A DNA stretch of 49,550 bases from Pseudoalteromonas sp. SMS1 (lineage in GTDB: Bacteria > Pseudomonadota > Gammaproteobacteria > Enterobacterales > Alteromonadaceae), in the NCBI RefSeq assembly GCF_021530565.1, contig NZ_JAKGBI010000029.1:1-49550 (forward strand), given 5' to 3'. Below, in pieces: positions 15,837 to 24,438 of the stretch; position 1 is the stretch's first letter; every line of letters starts with the position of its first letter. The notes under the pieces were generated by a model that saw nothing but the letters and a program-made list of their open reading frames with translations, was not told the origin of the DNA and searched no databases. The position numbers were made by a program, and so were the translations under genes.

Positions 15837-17947
15837 CACCGATGCTTAAAAACTTAGCGACACATAAAGACCTTTTACTTGTGGTAGCCATTATTGGCAT
15901 CTTAACGATGTTATTTGTGCCCGTGCCACCTGTTATTCTAGATATAATGCTAATTACTAACTTTAGTTTGGCATTATTGATCCTGCTTTTAACTTTTTAT
16001 ACGGATAAGCCTTTAAGCTTTTCAACTCTTCCTTCATTGCTTTTAATTGCGACACTATTCAGACTTGGACTGAATATATCAGCAACTCGTCTAATTCTTG
16101 AAGGTGGCGATGCGGGTGAAGTAATTCATGCAATTGGTTCATTTGTGGTAGGCGGTAATTACGTCATCGGCCTTGTTGTATTCTTTATACTTATAGTTGT
16201 GCAATATGTTGTTGTTACTAACGGTGCGCAACGTGTGGCAGAGGTGGCAGCGCGATTTACATTGGACTCAATGCCTGGCAAACAAATGAGTATCGATGCC
16301 GATTTGAATATGGGTTTGATCGATGATCAAGAGGCCAAAACGCGCCGGAAAAATATAGAAAAAGAAGCCAATTTCTATGGTGCTATGGATGGTGCAAGTA
16401 AGTTTGTTAAAGGTGATGCTATCGCCGGCATCATTATCATATTGATTGATATTATCGGCGGCCTGTCGATTGGTATCGTACAGCTAGGCATGAGCTGGGA
16501 TCAGGCCCTTGAGACGTATACCTTGCTGACCGTCGGTGATGGTATTGTGACGCAAATTCCCTCTCTGATCATTGCAACTGCAACAGGTATTATTATTACC
16601 CGTGCTGCGACCGATGCGCACCTGAGTGATGAACTAGGCAAGCAAATTACCTCTTCACCAAAAACATTGTTCATTGTTGCAGGTACCTTGGGCGCTGCGG
16701 TTTTCTTGCCTGGCGCACCGAGCCTACCTATCGCCATGCTTGCTATGTTGTTTTTTACTTTGGGTGTTTTTGTCAGCCGTTCAGCTAAAAAGCGCAGCGC
16801 GCAAGATGAGTCAGGTTCTGAGCAAGAGCAAGGTACGTCCTCTGGCGAACAAACTGAATCTAAAAGCGATGACTTTGGTGAGCTACTCAAAGTGTTTCCT
16901 TTGGAACTAGCGGTGTCACACGCACTGGCCGATAAAATTGAACAAAGTGGCGACTTATTGTCGACCCGTTTCCAAGCTTTTAGAAAGCAGCAAGCGCAAT
17001 CGTTAGGGGTAATTTTGCCGCAGTATAAAGTGGTCAAAGAGCCTGCTTTTTCCGAACACGAGTATGAAATTAGGGTGTTCTCGTCACGTGTAGGGAAGGG
17101 GACCGTTCAATATGGCTTACATATGGCAATAGACCCCAAAGGGGAGCTTTCAGCAGTACAAGGAGACGTGACCAAAGAACCGACTTACGGGTTACCAGCG
17201 GCATGGATCCCTGAGGAGCAAGTGCCTAATGCAAAACAAGCGGGTTACACGGTTGTTGATTCGGAAACCACATTACTGACTCACATTACAGAAGTGGTTA
17301 AATCTCACTCATGGGAACTTTTAACACGCTCTGAAACAGAGGCGTTAGTAAGCAGAATTGAAACTACGCACAGCAGCTTATTAGATGAACTGATCCCAAA
17401 TATTTTGTCTTATACGGATATTCAAAAAGTATTCCAGATGCTGCTCAAAGAGAAAGTATCAATTAAAAATATTGAGTTGATCCTTGAATGTTTGGTCGAC
17501 CAAGGGAAAGTGTCAAAAGAAGTGTCTTTCTTAGCTGAAAAAGTGCGTGAAAAATTAAAAACTAGCATTGTTCAACCGCTTTCGGATGAAAACGATACGT
17601 TACATGTCGTGACGCTAGATCCGTTGCTAGAGCAACAAATTATCTCTGGCGCACAGCACGAGGGTGAGCGTGTGTCACTGAGTTTGGATGGCGCGACAAC
17701 TGAATTACTGATTACACAGTTGGGTGGGCTATGTGAAAAAGCAATTACTAATCGTATATCGCCAGTTTTGGTTTGCCACTCTCCAATCAGGCTCGGCCTA
17801 AAACAATTGCTTGAAAGGGTACTCCCGCAATTATCTGTGGTCGCCGTATCTGAGATCCCAGTCAATATTTCTGTACAAACATTGGGGGTTGTGTCGAATA
17901 AAGGGTTAACCAATCAAGGCGGCGGGGTGAGCAATGGATCCAATTAA
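15833..17947 (+). CDS. flhA: FlhA, export gate platform and chaperone-docking protein
   Basis: This 704-residue protein has the normal family length. The N-terminal half has about eight membrane helices and the FHIPEP-type loop (ARFTLDSMPGKQMSIDAD, then NMGLIDDQEA). A charged linker near 320-345 leads to the cytoplasmic ring domain (YEIRVFSSRVGKG through the C-terminus). FlhA forms the nonameric ring that receives substrates and chaperones and uses the proton motive force. Retention of the full cytoplasmic domain implies active substrate selection. It overlaps flhB by 4 bp and flgF by 14 bp. Confidence 0.93.
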   Translation: MTPMLKNLATHKDLLLVVAIIGILTMLFVPVPPVILDIMLITNFSLALLILLLTFYTDKPLSFSTLPSLLLIATLFRLGLNISATRLILEGGDAGEVIHAIGSFVVGGNYVIGLVVFFILIVVQYVVVTNGAQRVAEVAARFTLDSMPGKQMSIDADLNMGLIDDQEAKTRRKNIEKEANFYGAMDGASKFVKGDAIAGIIIILIDIIGGLSIGIVQLGMSWDQALETYTLLTVGDGIVTQIPSLIIATATGIIITRAATDAHLSDELGKQITSSPKTLFIVAGTLGAAVFLPGAPSLPIAMLAMLFFTLGVFVSRSAKKRSAQDESGSEQEQGTSSGEQTESKSDDFGELLKVFPLELAVSHALADKIEQSGDLLSTRFQAFRKQQAQSLGVILPQYKVVKEPAFSEHEYEIRVFSSRVGKGTVQYGLHMAIDPKGELSAVQGDVTKEPTYGLPAAWIPEEQVPNAKQAGYTVVDSETTLLTHITEVVKSHSWELLTRSETEALVSRIETTHSSLLDELIPNILSYTDIQKVFQMLLKEKVSIKNIELILECLVDQGKVSKEVSFLAEKVREKLKTSIVQPLSDENDTLHVVTLDPLLEQQIISGAQHEGERVSLSLDGATTELLITQLGGLCEKAITNRISPVLVCHSPIRLGLKQLLERVLPQLSVVAVSEIPVNISVQTLGVVSNKGLTNQGGGVSNGSN

Positions 17948-18605
17948 CCTTATCGATGCCAGCATCAATAGAGAACTACAAATGTTATCTACGGTGAGTC
18001 AAAACATTGCAAATGTGAACACGCCTGGGTATCAATCGGTACAAACGTTTAATCAAGTACTTGAAAGTGGCACCGTTGAAACGGTCACGCATATTGCTCC
18101 AAGTAAGTCTGCAATTAATGACACTAATAGACCACTCGATGTCGCCATTGTGGGAGAGGGGTACTTTATTGTTGAACTAAACAATGAGTTTTTCTTGACG
18201 AAAAATGGGCGTTTCCATGTCGGCCCCGATGGTTACCTAACGCACTCAAGCGGTGCAAAGCTGGTGGGCGAGAATGGCAAGATAGACACATATGGTGAGG
18301 TACCTTCGATAAATACCAATGGTGATGTGTCTGTCAATGGCTCTAAAATCGCTCAGCTTGCACTGGTTAAAACCGACAATTTAGCGCGCACGGAAGTGGC
18401 GAGTTTATATCGCGCTTCTTCGGCCGTGACAGCCATTGAAGTACGAACCGTGAAGCCGTCCGCACTCAACGCATCATCTGTTGTTTCATCTGACGAAATG
18501 ACGCAGATGATGAGTATCAATCGAAATATTCAAAGCCTGCAAAAAGTCGTTCATGCATATGATCAAATGCTGAACAGCGGAATAAATGAAATGGGAAGAA
18601 AATAA
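17934..18605 (+). CDS. flgF: FlgF, proximal rod protein
   Basis: This 223-residue protein is slightly shorter than usual FlgF. It has the axial-protein N-terminal motif SQNIANVNTPGYQ near 22-34 and a C-terminal amphipathic coiled segment (MMSINRNIQSLQKVVHAYD) that forms the helical core of the rod. The central region (GEGYFIVELN... LTKNGRFHVGPDG) matches the flagellar basal-body rod family. Paired with flgG 2 bp downstream. It would be exported through the FlhAB/FliPQR gate into the periplasm. Confidence 0.88.
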   Translation: MDPINLIDASINRELQMLSTVSQNIANVNTPGYQSVQTFNQVLESGTVETVTHIAPSKSAINDTNRPLDVAIVGEGYFIVELNNEFFLTKNGRFHVGPDGYLTHSSGAKLVGENGKIDTYGEVPSINTNGDVSVNGSKIAQLALVKTDNLARTEVASLYRASSAVTAIEVRTVKPSALNASSVVSSDEMTQMMSINRNIQSLQKVVHAYDQMLNSGINEMGRK

Positions 18606-18607
18606 CA

Positions 18608-19369
18608 ATGATAGATTCGCTATATATCGCAGAATCCGGGATGAACTCTCAGCAAAAACTCATTGAGATGATATCCAATAACATCGCAAATACCAATACC
18701 GCAGGCTTTAAAAGCAGCAGTATTAACTTTGTCGATTTGGTTTACCAAACGCACAATACTGAGCAAAGTGGTGCTTTGGTTCAAGGTGCTGGGGTTGGGG
18801 TTGCGTCAACGCAAACTGACTTTTCTGTCGGTGATCTCAAGCAAACTGGTAATCCTTTTGATGTGGCAATTAACGGCAATGGTTTTCTTGCGGTTGAGAC
18901 TCAAAATGGAGACATTGCATACACCAGAGCGGGTCGTTTAAGGCTGGATTCACAAGGCTTTTTGACTTCATCTGAAGGTCTGAAATTGGCCCAAGGGATT
19001 CAATTACCAGCCAATGTGAGCGAAGTAACCTTTGCTGCAAGTGGTTCAGTGCTTGTGAAAGTGCCCAATGAGACTGGGCTGATCGAAATTGGCCAAATAG
19101 AACTGAGTTATTTCAGTAACAACCATGGTTTGAATCGCGTCGGTCATAACCTATTTATGGAGACTGAACAGTCGGGCAGCGCACAGACAGCGACGCCGGG
19201 TGAGTATGGTACTGGTCAGTTAATTCAAGGTTTCGCTGAGCAATCAAACGTATCGATGAATGAAGAAATGGTAAATTTAATGCTTGCTCAACGCGGCTAT
19301 CAGATGAATGCCAGAATCATTCAAACTTCAGATCAGATCTTAGAGACGATTAATAACTTACGCCGATAA
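18608..19369 (+). CDS. flgG: FlgG, distal rod protein
   Basis: This 253-residue protein is near the usual 260. It has the ISNNIANTNTAGFKSS motif near 22-37, the G-V-G-V segment, AINGNGFLAV and YTRAGRLRLDSQG, and a C-terminal core with MVNLMLAQRGYQMNARIIQTSDQ. FlgG builds the distal rod that spans the periplasm and passes through the P and L rings. Its preservation, with FlgI and FlgH, shows that the structure is built to reach the cell exterior. Confidence 0.9.
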   Translation: MIDSLYIAESGMNSQQKLIEMISNNIANTNTAGFKSSSINFVDLVYQTHNTEQSGALVQGAGVGVASTQTDFSVGDLKQTGNPFDVAINGNGFLAVETQNGDIAYTRAGRLRLDSQGFLTSSEGLKLAQGIQLPANVSEVTFAASGSVLVKVPNETGLIEIGQIELSYFSNNHGLNRVGHNLFMETEQSGSAQTATPGEYGTGQLIQGFAEQSNVSMNEEMVNLMLAQRGYQMNARIIQTSDQILETINNLRR

Positions 19370-19370
19370 C

Positions 19371-20303
19371 ATGAAATTTGCTTGGATCTCGTTTATCACG
19401 TTAATGCCGCTTTATGTTGCCGCCGAGCCGGAAAATATAAAGCTGTCGCAGAGCTTGTATCAGGGCAATGAGTACATTGCCTTGGCAAGCATACTCGACC
19501 TTAGCAAAGCCAGCTCGGGCGCCCAAAAAGCAATAAGCAATTTAAGAATGCCTTGGCCGGCGCATCAGCAGTATGTATCTAAATCAGATATTACTGAGTA
19601 CATCGTGAAAAATACGTCATTCCAAACAGGTGAGATTACGGTGTCTGGCTGGCCGAGAGTGATATTAAAGCACTGTTACGAAGTACCACTGTTAGATTTG
19701 TCTCCTTTAGTACAAGGGGTTTTTAAGCAGCAGTTTGACGCGCATTTTGCAACGTTAAAACACATAGCTTGGGATCGTAAAGCGCAAAAAATATGTACGC
19801 AAACGCATTCGAGCATACGTGAATTTGAGATTAAGGCGACATCTGATCTGTGGGGACGCCATAAGCGATTCAGTGTCACGCGAGGCCAGCAGCAATGGTG
19901 GATTACTGCTGAACTCACTTATTCGGTAAATCAAGCGGTGGCAGTGCGCTCAATTCGTGCCAATCGAGATATTCATCAGGATGATTTGACTTGGCAATGG
20001 CGTGACGCGGAGTCACTTGTAAGGACGAAGCAAGTCAAACCAGAAAGTGGTTTGATAGCGGCGAGAGCCATAAAAGCGGGTCAGGCAATTTTAGCGTCTG
20101 ATTTTAGAAAAAAGCCCGATGTTAAAAAGGGCACGTGGGTAGATTTAACCTACCACTACAAAGGTATAAAGCTTGAGGCAAAAGCCAAAGCATTAAAGGA
20201 TGGGTTTGTAGGTGATGAGATCCCAGTCAAATTAGAAAAAGGTAACAGCGCGTTACGCGTAACGGTCGCTGCAAAGGAGAAAGTAAATGCGATTAAGCAG
20301 TAA
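19371..20303 (+). CDS. flgA: FlgA, P-ring assembly chaperone
   Basis: This 310-residue protein has a Sec signal peptide (KFAWISFITLMPLYVAA, cleavage near residue 18-19) and a C-terminal SAF/FlgA domain: AVRSIRANRDIHQDDLTW, RAIKAGQAILASDF and VKLEKGNSALRVTVAAK. It is longer than E. coli FlgA (about 220), with extra material in the N-terminal half (residues 30-150). FlgA works in the periplasm to assemble FlgI into the P ring. It overlaps flgH by 17 bp. Confidence 0.85.
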   Translation: MKFAWISFITLMPLYVAAEPENIKLSQSLYQGNEYIALASILDLSKASSGAQKAISNLRMPWPAHQQYVSKSDITEYIVKNTSFQTGEITVSGWPRVILKHCYEVPLLDLSPLVQGVFKQQFDAHFATLKHIAWDRKAQKICTQTHSSIREFEIKATSDLWGRHKRFSVTRGQQQWWITAELTYSVNQAVAVRSIRANRDIHQDDLTWQWRDAESLVRTKQVKPESGLIAARAIKAGQAILASDFRKKPDVKKGTWVDLTYHYKGIKLEAKAKALKDGFVGDEIPVKLEKGNSALRVTVAAKEKVNAIKQ

Positions 20304-20871
20304 GTATTCTGGCTTTCTAATATTCGTGATCAGTCTGATGAGTGTAAACACACAGGCCAGTTCGTTATTTAGTAAAGAGACATTTAACTCATACACCGCA
20401 GACAAACGAGCGAGTCGCGTTGGCGATACTGTGACAATTATCGTGATGGAAAATGCACAGGCTAAGTCATCTGCTGGCGCTGCCACAGATAAAGGGTTTG
20501 GGTTATCGGCATCTGGGTCAAGCCCAAATGGCAGTTGGCCATTTGGTATTGGCGTTGGCTCTGAGATCAATGGTGATGCCGCCATCCATAGAAACGGTTT
20601 TATCAAAGCACAGATAACGGCTTTGGTCGAAGGCAAAGATGCCAATGGCAACTTAATTATTCGCGGCCGACAAAATATTACGCTTGATGGAGAAGTACAA
20701 AGTATAGAAGTCACTGGGCGTGTCAGAAATAGTGATATTTCATCTCAAAACACGCTGCTTTCATCACGTTTGTTTGATGCCAACATCGTGTTTATTGGTC
20801 AGGGAAGTGTGAGTGAAGGTACAGAACCTGGTGTGATTGCTAAGTTGTTTAAATGGTTAGGTTTATCATGA
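20287..20871 (+). CDS. flgH: FlgH, L-ring protein without lipobox
   Basis: This 194-residue protein matches FlgH from SSLFSKETFNSYTADKRASR through VGDTVTIIVMENAQAKS, IRGRQNITLDGE and GRVRNSDISSQNTL to the C-terminus. Normal FlgH is an outer-membrane lipoprotein with a lipid-modified cysteine at the signal cleavage site. Here the signal peptide (FLIFVISLMSVNTQASS) ends in an ordinary signal-peptidase-I-type site, and the protein has no cysteine at all. The L ring would therefore not be lipid-anchored. It overlaps flgA by 17 bp, and its stop overlaps the flgI ATG. Confidence 0.9.
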   Translation: MRLSSKYSGFLIFVISLMSVNTQASSLFSKETFNSYTADKRASRVGDTVTIIVMENAQAKSSAGAATDKGFGLSASGSSPNGSWPFGIGVGSEINGDAAIHRNGFIKAQITALVEGKDANGNLIIRGRQNITLDGEVQSIEVTGRVRNSDISSQNTLLSSRLFDANIVFIGQGSVSEGTEPGVIAKLFKWLGLS

Positions 20872-21983
20872 AGTTTTTATTCATTTTTACGGCCCTATTG
20901 TGTTTGAGCCAAGTCGGAAATATAGCGCAAGCAAGTCAGGCCAACGTTAAAATCAAAGACATCGCCCGTGTTGATGGTGTCAGAGACAATGCATTAGTCG
21001 GTTATGGTATTGTCGTTGGTTTAGCGGGTACGGGTGACACCTCTAGAAATGGCGCGACGATTCAATCAATTAGAAATACGCTTGAAAACTTCGGACTTAT
21101 TTTAGACTTAGAAGACATCAAAGCGCGCAATGTTGCAGCAGTAATTGTGAGTACCGACTTACCGCCATTTGCACAGCCAGGCGATAGAATTGATGTACAC
21201 GTTTCATCACTAGGGGATGCGAAAAGCTTGTCTGGTGGTACTTTGTTCATGACCCCGCTCAAAGGTGCTGATGATGAAATTTACGCGTTAGCGCAAGGCG
21301 TACTTGCTGTTGGTGGCTATCAATTTGAAGCTAATCAATCATCAGTGCAAAAAAATCACCCAACGGTGGGGGTTATCCACCAAGGTGCCGTTGTAGAGCG
21401 AGAAGTTAAAAGCAACTTTTTGTCTGATGATGGATTACTGCACTTGGTACTTCGCAAACCTGATTTTATTATGGCCGATAGAGTCGTTCAGGCATTGCAA
21501 ACTTCAGGCGTAACAGCCCAAGCGCTCCATGCTGGAAAAATTCAGATCGTACCGCCGCAAGACCGCTCGGTCATTTCGAGCATTGCGCAAATACAAAATT
21601 TGTATGTTGAGCCACCAGCCATATCTCGTGTTGTCATTAATGAGCGCACCGGAACTTTGGTAGCTGGCGCAGATGTTCAAGTAGGTAACGTGGTGATTTC
21701 TCATGGTAGTTTGAAACTCACAATCGATACCAACTTCTTAACCTCACAACCGAATACAATGCTTGGCCGCCCCAGCAATGCGATTCAAACGGTAGTTGTA
21801 CCGGATAGTGAGATTCAAGTGACTGAGAATCAAGAGGCTTTGTATACCAACAAGAATGGTACAAACATTTCTGATTTGGTTGATTCTCTTAAAGCCATGA
21901 AGTTGTCTACACGAGACATTATCTCGATTCTTCAAGCGCTTAAACAAAGCGGTGCGCTTCACGCAGAGCTGGTTGTGCAGTAA
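20868..21983 (+). CDS. flgI: FlgI, P-ring protein
   Basis: About 371 residues from the ATG at 20868, chosen over an in-frame ATG 15 bp upstream because it gives a clean signal peptide (KFLFIFTALLCLSQVG, cleavage after AQA or QAS) and the ATGA coupling with flgH. The mature protein is typical FlgI: VKIKDIARVDGVRDN, LVGYGIVVGLAGTGD, DLPPFAQPGDRIDV and IRIVPP-type segments, ending with RDIISILQALKQSGALHAEL. It forms the peptidoglycan-level bushing around the rod. In most gammaproteobacteria flgJ, flgK and flgL follow; here flgB follows after 9 bp. Confidence 0.93.
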   Translation: MKFLFIFTALLCLSQVGNIAQASQANVKIKDIARVDGVRDNALVGYGIVVGLAGTGDTSRNGATIQSIRNTLENFGLILDLEDIKARNVAAVIVSTDLPPFAQPGDRIDVHVSSLGDAKSLSGGTLFMTPLKGADDEIYALAQGVLAVGGYQFEANQSSVQKNHPTVGVIHQGAVVEREVKSNFLSDDGLLHLVLRKPDFIMADRVVQALQTSGVTAQALHAGKIQIVPPQDRSVISSIAQIQNLYVEPPAISRVVINERTGTLVAGADVQVGNVVISHGSLKLTIDTNFLTSQPNTMLGRPSNAIQTVVVPDSEIQVTENQEALYTNKNGTNISDLVDSLKAMKLSTRDIISILQALKQSGALHAELVVQ

Positions 21984-21992
21984 GAGGCTGAT

Positions 21993-22364
21993 ATGAATGA
22001 AGTGAATTCAATAGAGATGCTCCGCTTAGCCATGAACATGGCTGCGACGGAGCAAAGACTGGCAATGCAAAACATTGCCAGTGCTAATGCGCAAGTAAAG
22101 TCAACGTCAGAGGTTAATTTTGATGCGCTGTTAGAAGAATTAAATAGCTTGCCACCAGATGTACGTGCTGAACTCGCAAAGCAATATTCAGACAGCTGGC
22201 ATACGCAAGAGGGTCAATTTGTTTCGGAATATGCACGCACTTCGAAATTAGATGAAGAAGTGGCACTTTCAATGAAAGCGGCGGGCAAATTCAACAAGAT
22301 GACTGAAGTACTAAATAGAAAAATGGGCCTAATGAGGCTTGCAGTATCTGGAGGGAAACAATAA
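21993..22364 (+). CDS. flgB: FlgB-like proximal rod protein, short and divergent
   Basis: A 123-residue protein, shorter than usual FlgB (about 135-138). The axial motif is degenerate: QRLAMQNIASANAQVKS replaces the usual NIANANTPGYKA. The FDALLEEL segment and the C-terminal helix (LDEEVALSMKAAGKFNKMTEVLNRKMGLMRLAV) fit FlgB. Position directly before flgC and fliE supports the assignment. The stop overlaps the flgC start. The divergence suggests a rod base that contacts an altered MS ring. Confidence 0.75.
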   Translation: MNEVNSIEMLRLAMNMAATEQRLAMQNIASANAQVKSTSEVNFDALLEELNSLPPDVRAELAKQYSDSWHTQEGQFVSEYARTSKLDEEVALSMKAAGKFNKMTEVLNRKMGLMRLAVSGGKQ

Positions 22365-22753
22365 TGGCACATGATATTTATGCGATCAGCATGAGCGGTA
22401 TGTCATATGAGAGAGCACGCTTAGAGGCGGCCGCGCACAACATTGCGCATGCCAATACAATCTCTGCAAATGCAACGCATGTTGTAAAACTAAAAGAGGT
22501 TGCAAGTGTGAATTCATTTGCCAGTTTGCTTAACAGTGACTCTGCCCATTTGACTGAGGTTGCTCAGTTTAAAGCTGTGTATAAGCCCCAACATGCGTTG
22601 GCTGATGAAAAAGGGTTTGTTTATATGCCAGATGTAAACATCGCCAGTGAAATGTTAAAAATGAATAGTGCAACACGCGCGTACGAAGCCAATGTGAAAG
22701 CATTTAACGCGTATAAAACAATGAGTTCTAAATCAATGGAAATAGGTAAATAG
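22364..22753 (+). CDS. flgC: FlgC-like proximal rod protein
   Basis: A 129-residue protein, a little shorter than typical FlgC. SMSGMSYERARLEAAAHNIAHANT aligns with the FlgC N-terminal core in two halves (SGMSYERARLEA, then HNIAHANT), and the C-terminus (YMPDVNIASEMLKMNSATRAY, EANVKAFNAYKTM) is characteristic of FlgC. The usual PGYK after NIANAxT is replaced by ISANATH. It would be exported through the gate. It overlaps flgB by one base, and fliE follows immediately. Confidence 0.8.
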   Translation: MAHDIYAISMSGMSYERARLEAAAHNIAHANTISANATHVVKLKEVASVNSFASLLNSDSAHLTEVAQFKAVYKPQHALADEKGFVYMPDVNIASEMLKMNSATRAYEANVKAFNAYKTMSSKSMEIGK

Positions 22754-22755
22754 TG

Positions 22756-23052
22756 ATGGCCATCAATGCAATAGAAGAACTTGCATTAAGCGAGTTATCA
22801 AACCAGGTAAATATTAAGCAAATACAAGCACCTGCTGCGTTTGAATCTGTGCTAATGGATGGCATTAGTAAGACCAATGAGGCACTAAACCAAACTGAGG
22901 CAATGGCGCAAGCTGCGGCAAGTGGTGAAAGCATCCCAACGCATGAATTAATGATCGCAATGGAGCAAGCAAAAATTGAATTGCAATTTGCGTTACAAGT
23001 AAGAAATAAGCTACTTGAAGTATATCAAGAAGTTATGAGAATGCAGGTGTAG
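22756..23052 (+). CDS. fliE: FliE, MS ring-rod junction protein
   Basis: 98 residues from the ATG at 22756; an in-frame GTG directly before it is the alternative. It has the FliE pattern: a short disordered N-terminus, FESVLMDGISKTNEALNQTEAMAQAAASGE, and HELMIAMEQAKIELQFALQVRNKLLEVYQEVMRMQV split between the last helices. FliE joins the rod to the FliF ring and is the first export substrate. fliF starts 6 bp downstream. Confidence 0.9.
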   Translation: MAINAIEELALSELSNQVNIKQIQAPAAFESVLMDGISKTNEALNQTEAMAQAAASGESIPTHELMIAMEQAKIELQFALQVRNKLLEVYQEVMRMQV

Positions 23053-23058
23053 GCAGAT

Positions 23059-24438
23059 ATGAAAGAGTTTTGGACTTCACTTTCTTCAGGAAAGCAAAAA
23101 TCACTATTAGTTACGCTCGTGGCGCTCGTGATTATTACTGTATCGCTGATCATTTTTGTATTGCAGACTCGCTACAGTGAGTTGCCTGTTAATGTTGAGA
23201 GTCAGCAAATTGGATTGATCTCTTCGCTTGAAGAGCAAGGTATTGAGTATAAGCTCGGCGCATCGGGTGAACTGCTCGTTAACGAGCAAGCTTTGGCTAA
23301 AAGCCACATGTTACTCGAACAGCAAAAGCAAAGCCAATTCCCGTCACAAGGTTTAGAGCTGTTTGACAACGCTGATTACAGTATGACAACCCATGCGCAA
23401 GCGGTGACAATGCAGCGTGCGTTGCAAGGCGAGTTAGAGCGTACCTTAGGGGCGATGCCGTTTATTACTTACGCACGTGTTCACCTTACTTTTTCTGAAA
23501 AGAAGCTATTTGCAGACAATGCAGACTTATCAAAAGCGTCTGTCACGGTATTCCCTGAACAGAATACTCAGTTATCGGCTGTGCAGATCCAAGGGATCCA
23601 AAATTTAGTTGCGTCTAGTGTTAAAGATTTACAAGTTGAAAATGTACTTATCTTTGGCCCAAATGGTGAGTTGATCTCTAATTCAACAACATCGGATGAG
23701 CAAACAACGCGACTTGATGATTTCAAATCACAGCAAGAGTCGGCTTTAGAGCAAAAGATTGAAAAACTACTTTCGTTGTATCTGGAACCTGAACAATATG
23801 CTGTCTCTTCGTCCATCGTAATTGACAGACAAGACATTGTTGCAGTTAAGAAAGAGCTATTGACTGTTGAAGACGGCAAGGGCCACGTTATTAAAGAGAA
23901 GCGCAATGTCTCTACTCAAAATGCCGAGGCGGGTAGTCAATCAAATCAAGGCCTTTCTCATGAGGAAGTACAATACGCGCATGGTTCAAGAACCGAAGAG
24001 CTGAAAAGCCATGCAGGCGCTGTAAAGCAGGTGTCTGTTGCCGTTGCATTAAACGCGGAAATAAGCGATGAACAAGTTCAAAGCTTAACCGGGTTAATTA
24101 AGGCGGCCATTGGGTTCGACCAAAGCCGTGGTGACAAAGTACAAGTCAGTAATTTCCCTCCGATCGCAAAATTATCTTCAGAAGCGACAGCGCTTAAACC
24201 TGTGACAGCTATAGTTGCAGAGCCTGTAGTGAACTCAGTGGAAGCAACCGAGCCATCAAGTGAAAAAGTATCTAGCTATATGATGGTACTTTGGATTGTG
24301 GTTGCACTGCTGGTGGTGGCTTGCCTCTTTTTTGCACTTAGGTCAAAGAAGCCAAAGTTAACCCAGCAAGAACAAGAAGCGCTGCTGCTTGAAATCAATG
24401 ATTGGATTAAGAAGCCTGAGGAAAAGCATGCACATTAA
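23059..24438 (+). CDS. fliF: FliF, MS-ring protein, shortened
   Basis: This 459-residue protein is about 100 shorter than usual FliF. It has a first membrane helix near 17-37, the ring-building domains (EEQGIEYKLGASGELLVNE; MQRALQGELERTL; ARVHLTFSEKKLF) and a second membrane helix near 407-427. The cytoplasmic tail is only about 32 residues. In canonical FliF the tail's last helix binds FliG; here LLLEINDWIKKPEE keeps a hydrophobic/Trp pattern similar to that helix. The gene overlaps the small fliG-position gene by 11 bp, which encodes its probable partner. The ring should anchor the export gate. Confidence 0.9.
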   Translation: MKEFWTSLSSGKQKSLLVTLVALVIITVSLIIFVLQTRYSELPVNVESQQIGLISSLEEQGIEYKLGASGELLVNEQALAKSHMLLEQQKQSQFPSQGLELFDNADYSMTTHAQAVTMQRALQGELERTLGAMPFITYARVHLTFSEKKLFADNADLSKASVTVFPEQNTQLSAVQIQGIQNLVASSVKDLQVENVLIFGPNGELISNSTTSDEQTTRLDDFKSQQESALEQKIEKLLSLYLEPEQYAVSSSIVIDRQDIVAVKKELLTVEDGKGHVIKEKRNVSTQNAEAGSQSNQGLSHEEVQYAHGSRTEELKSHAGAVKQVSVAVALNAEISDEQVQSLTGLIKAAIGFDQSRGDKVQVSNFPPIAKLSSEATALKPVTAIVAEPVVNSVEATEPSSEKVSSYMMVLWIVVALLVVACLFFALRSKKPKLTQQEQEALLLEINDWIKKPEEKHAH

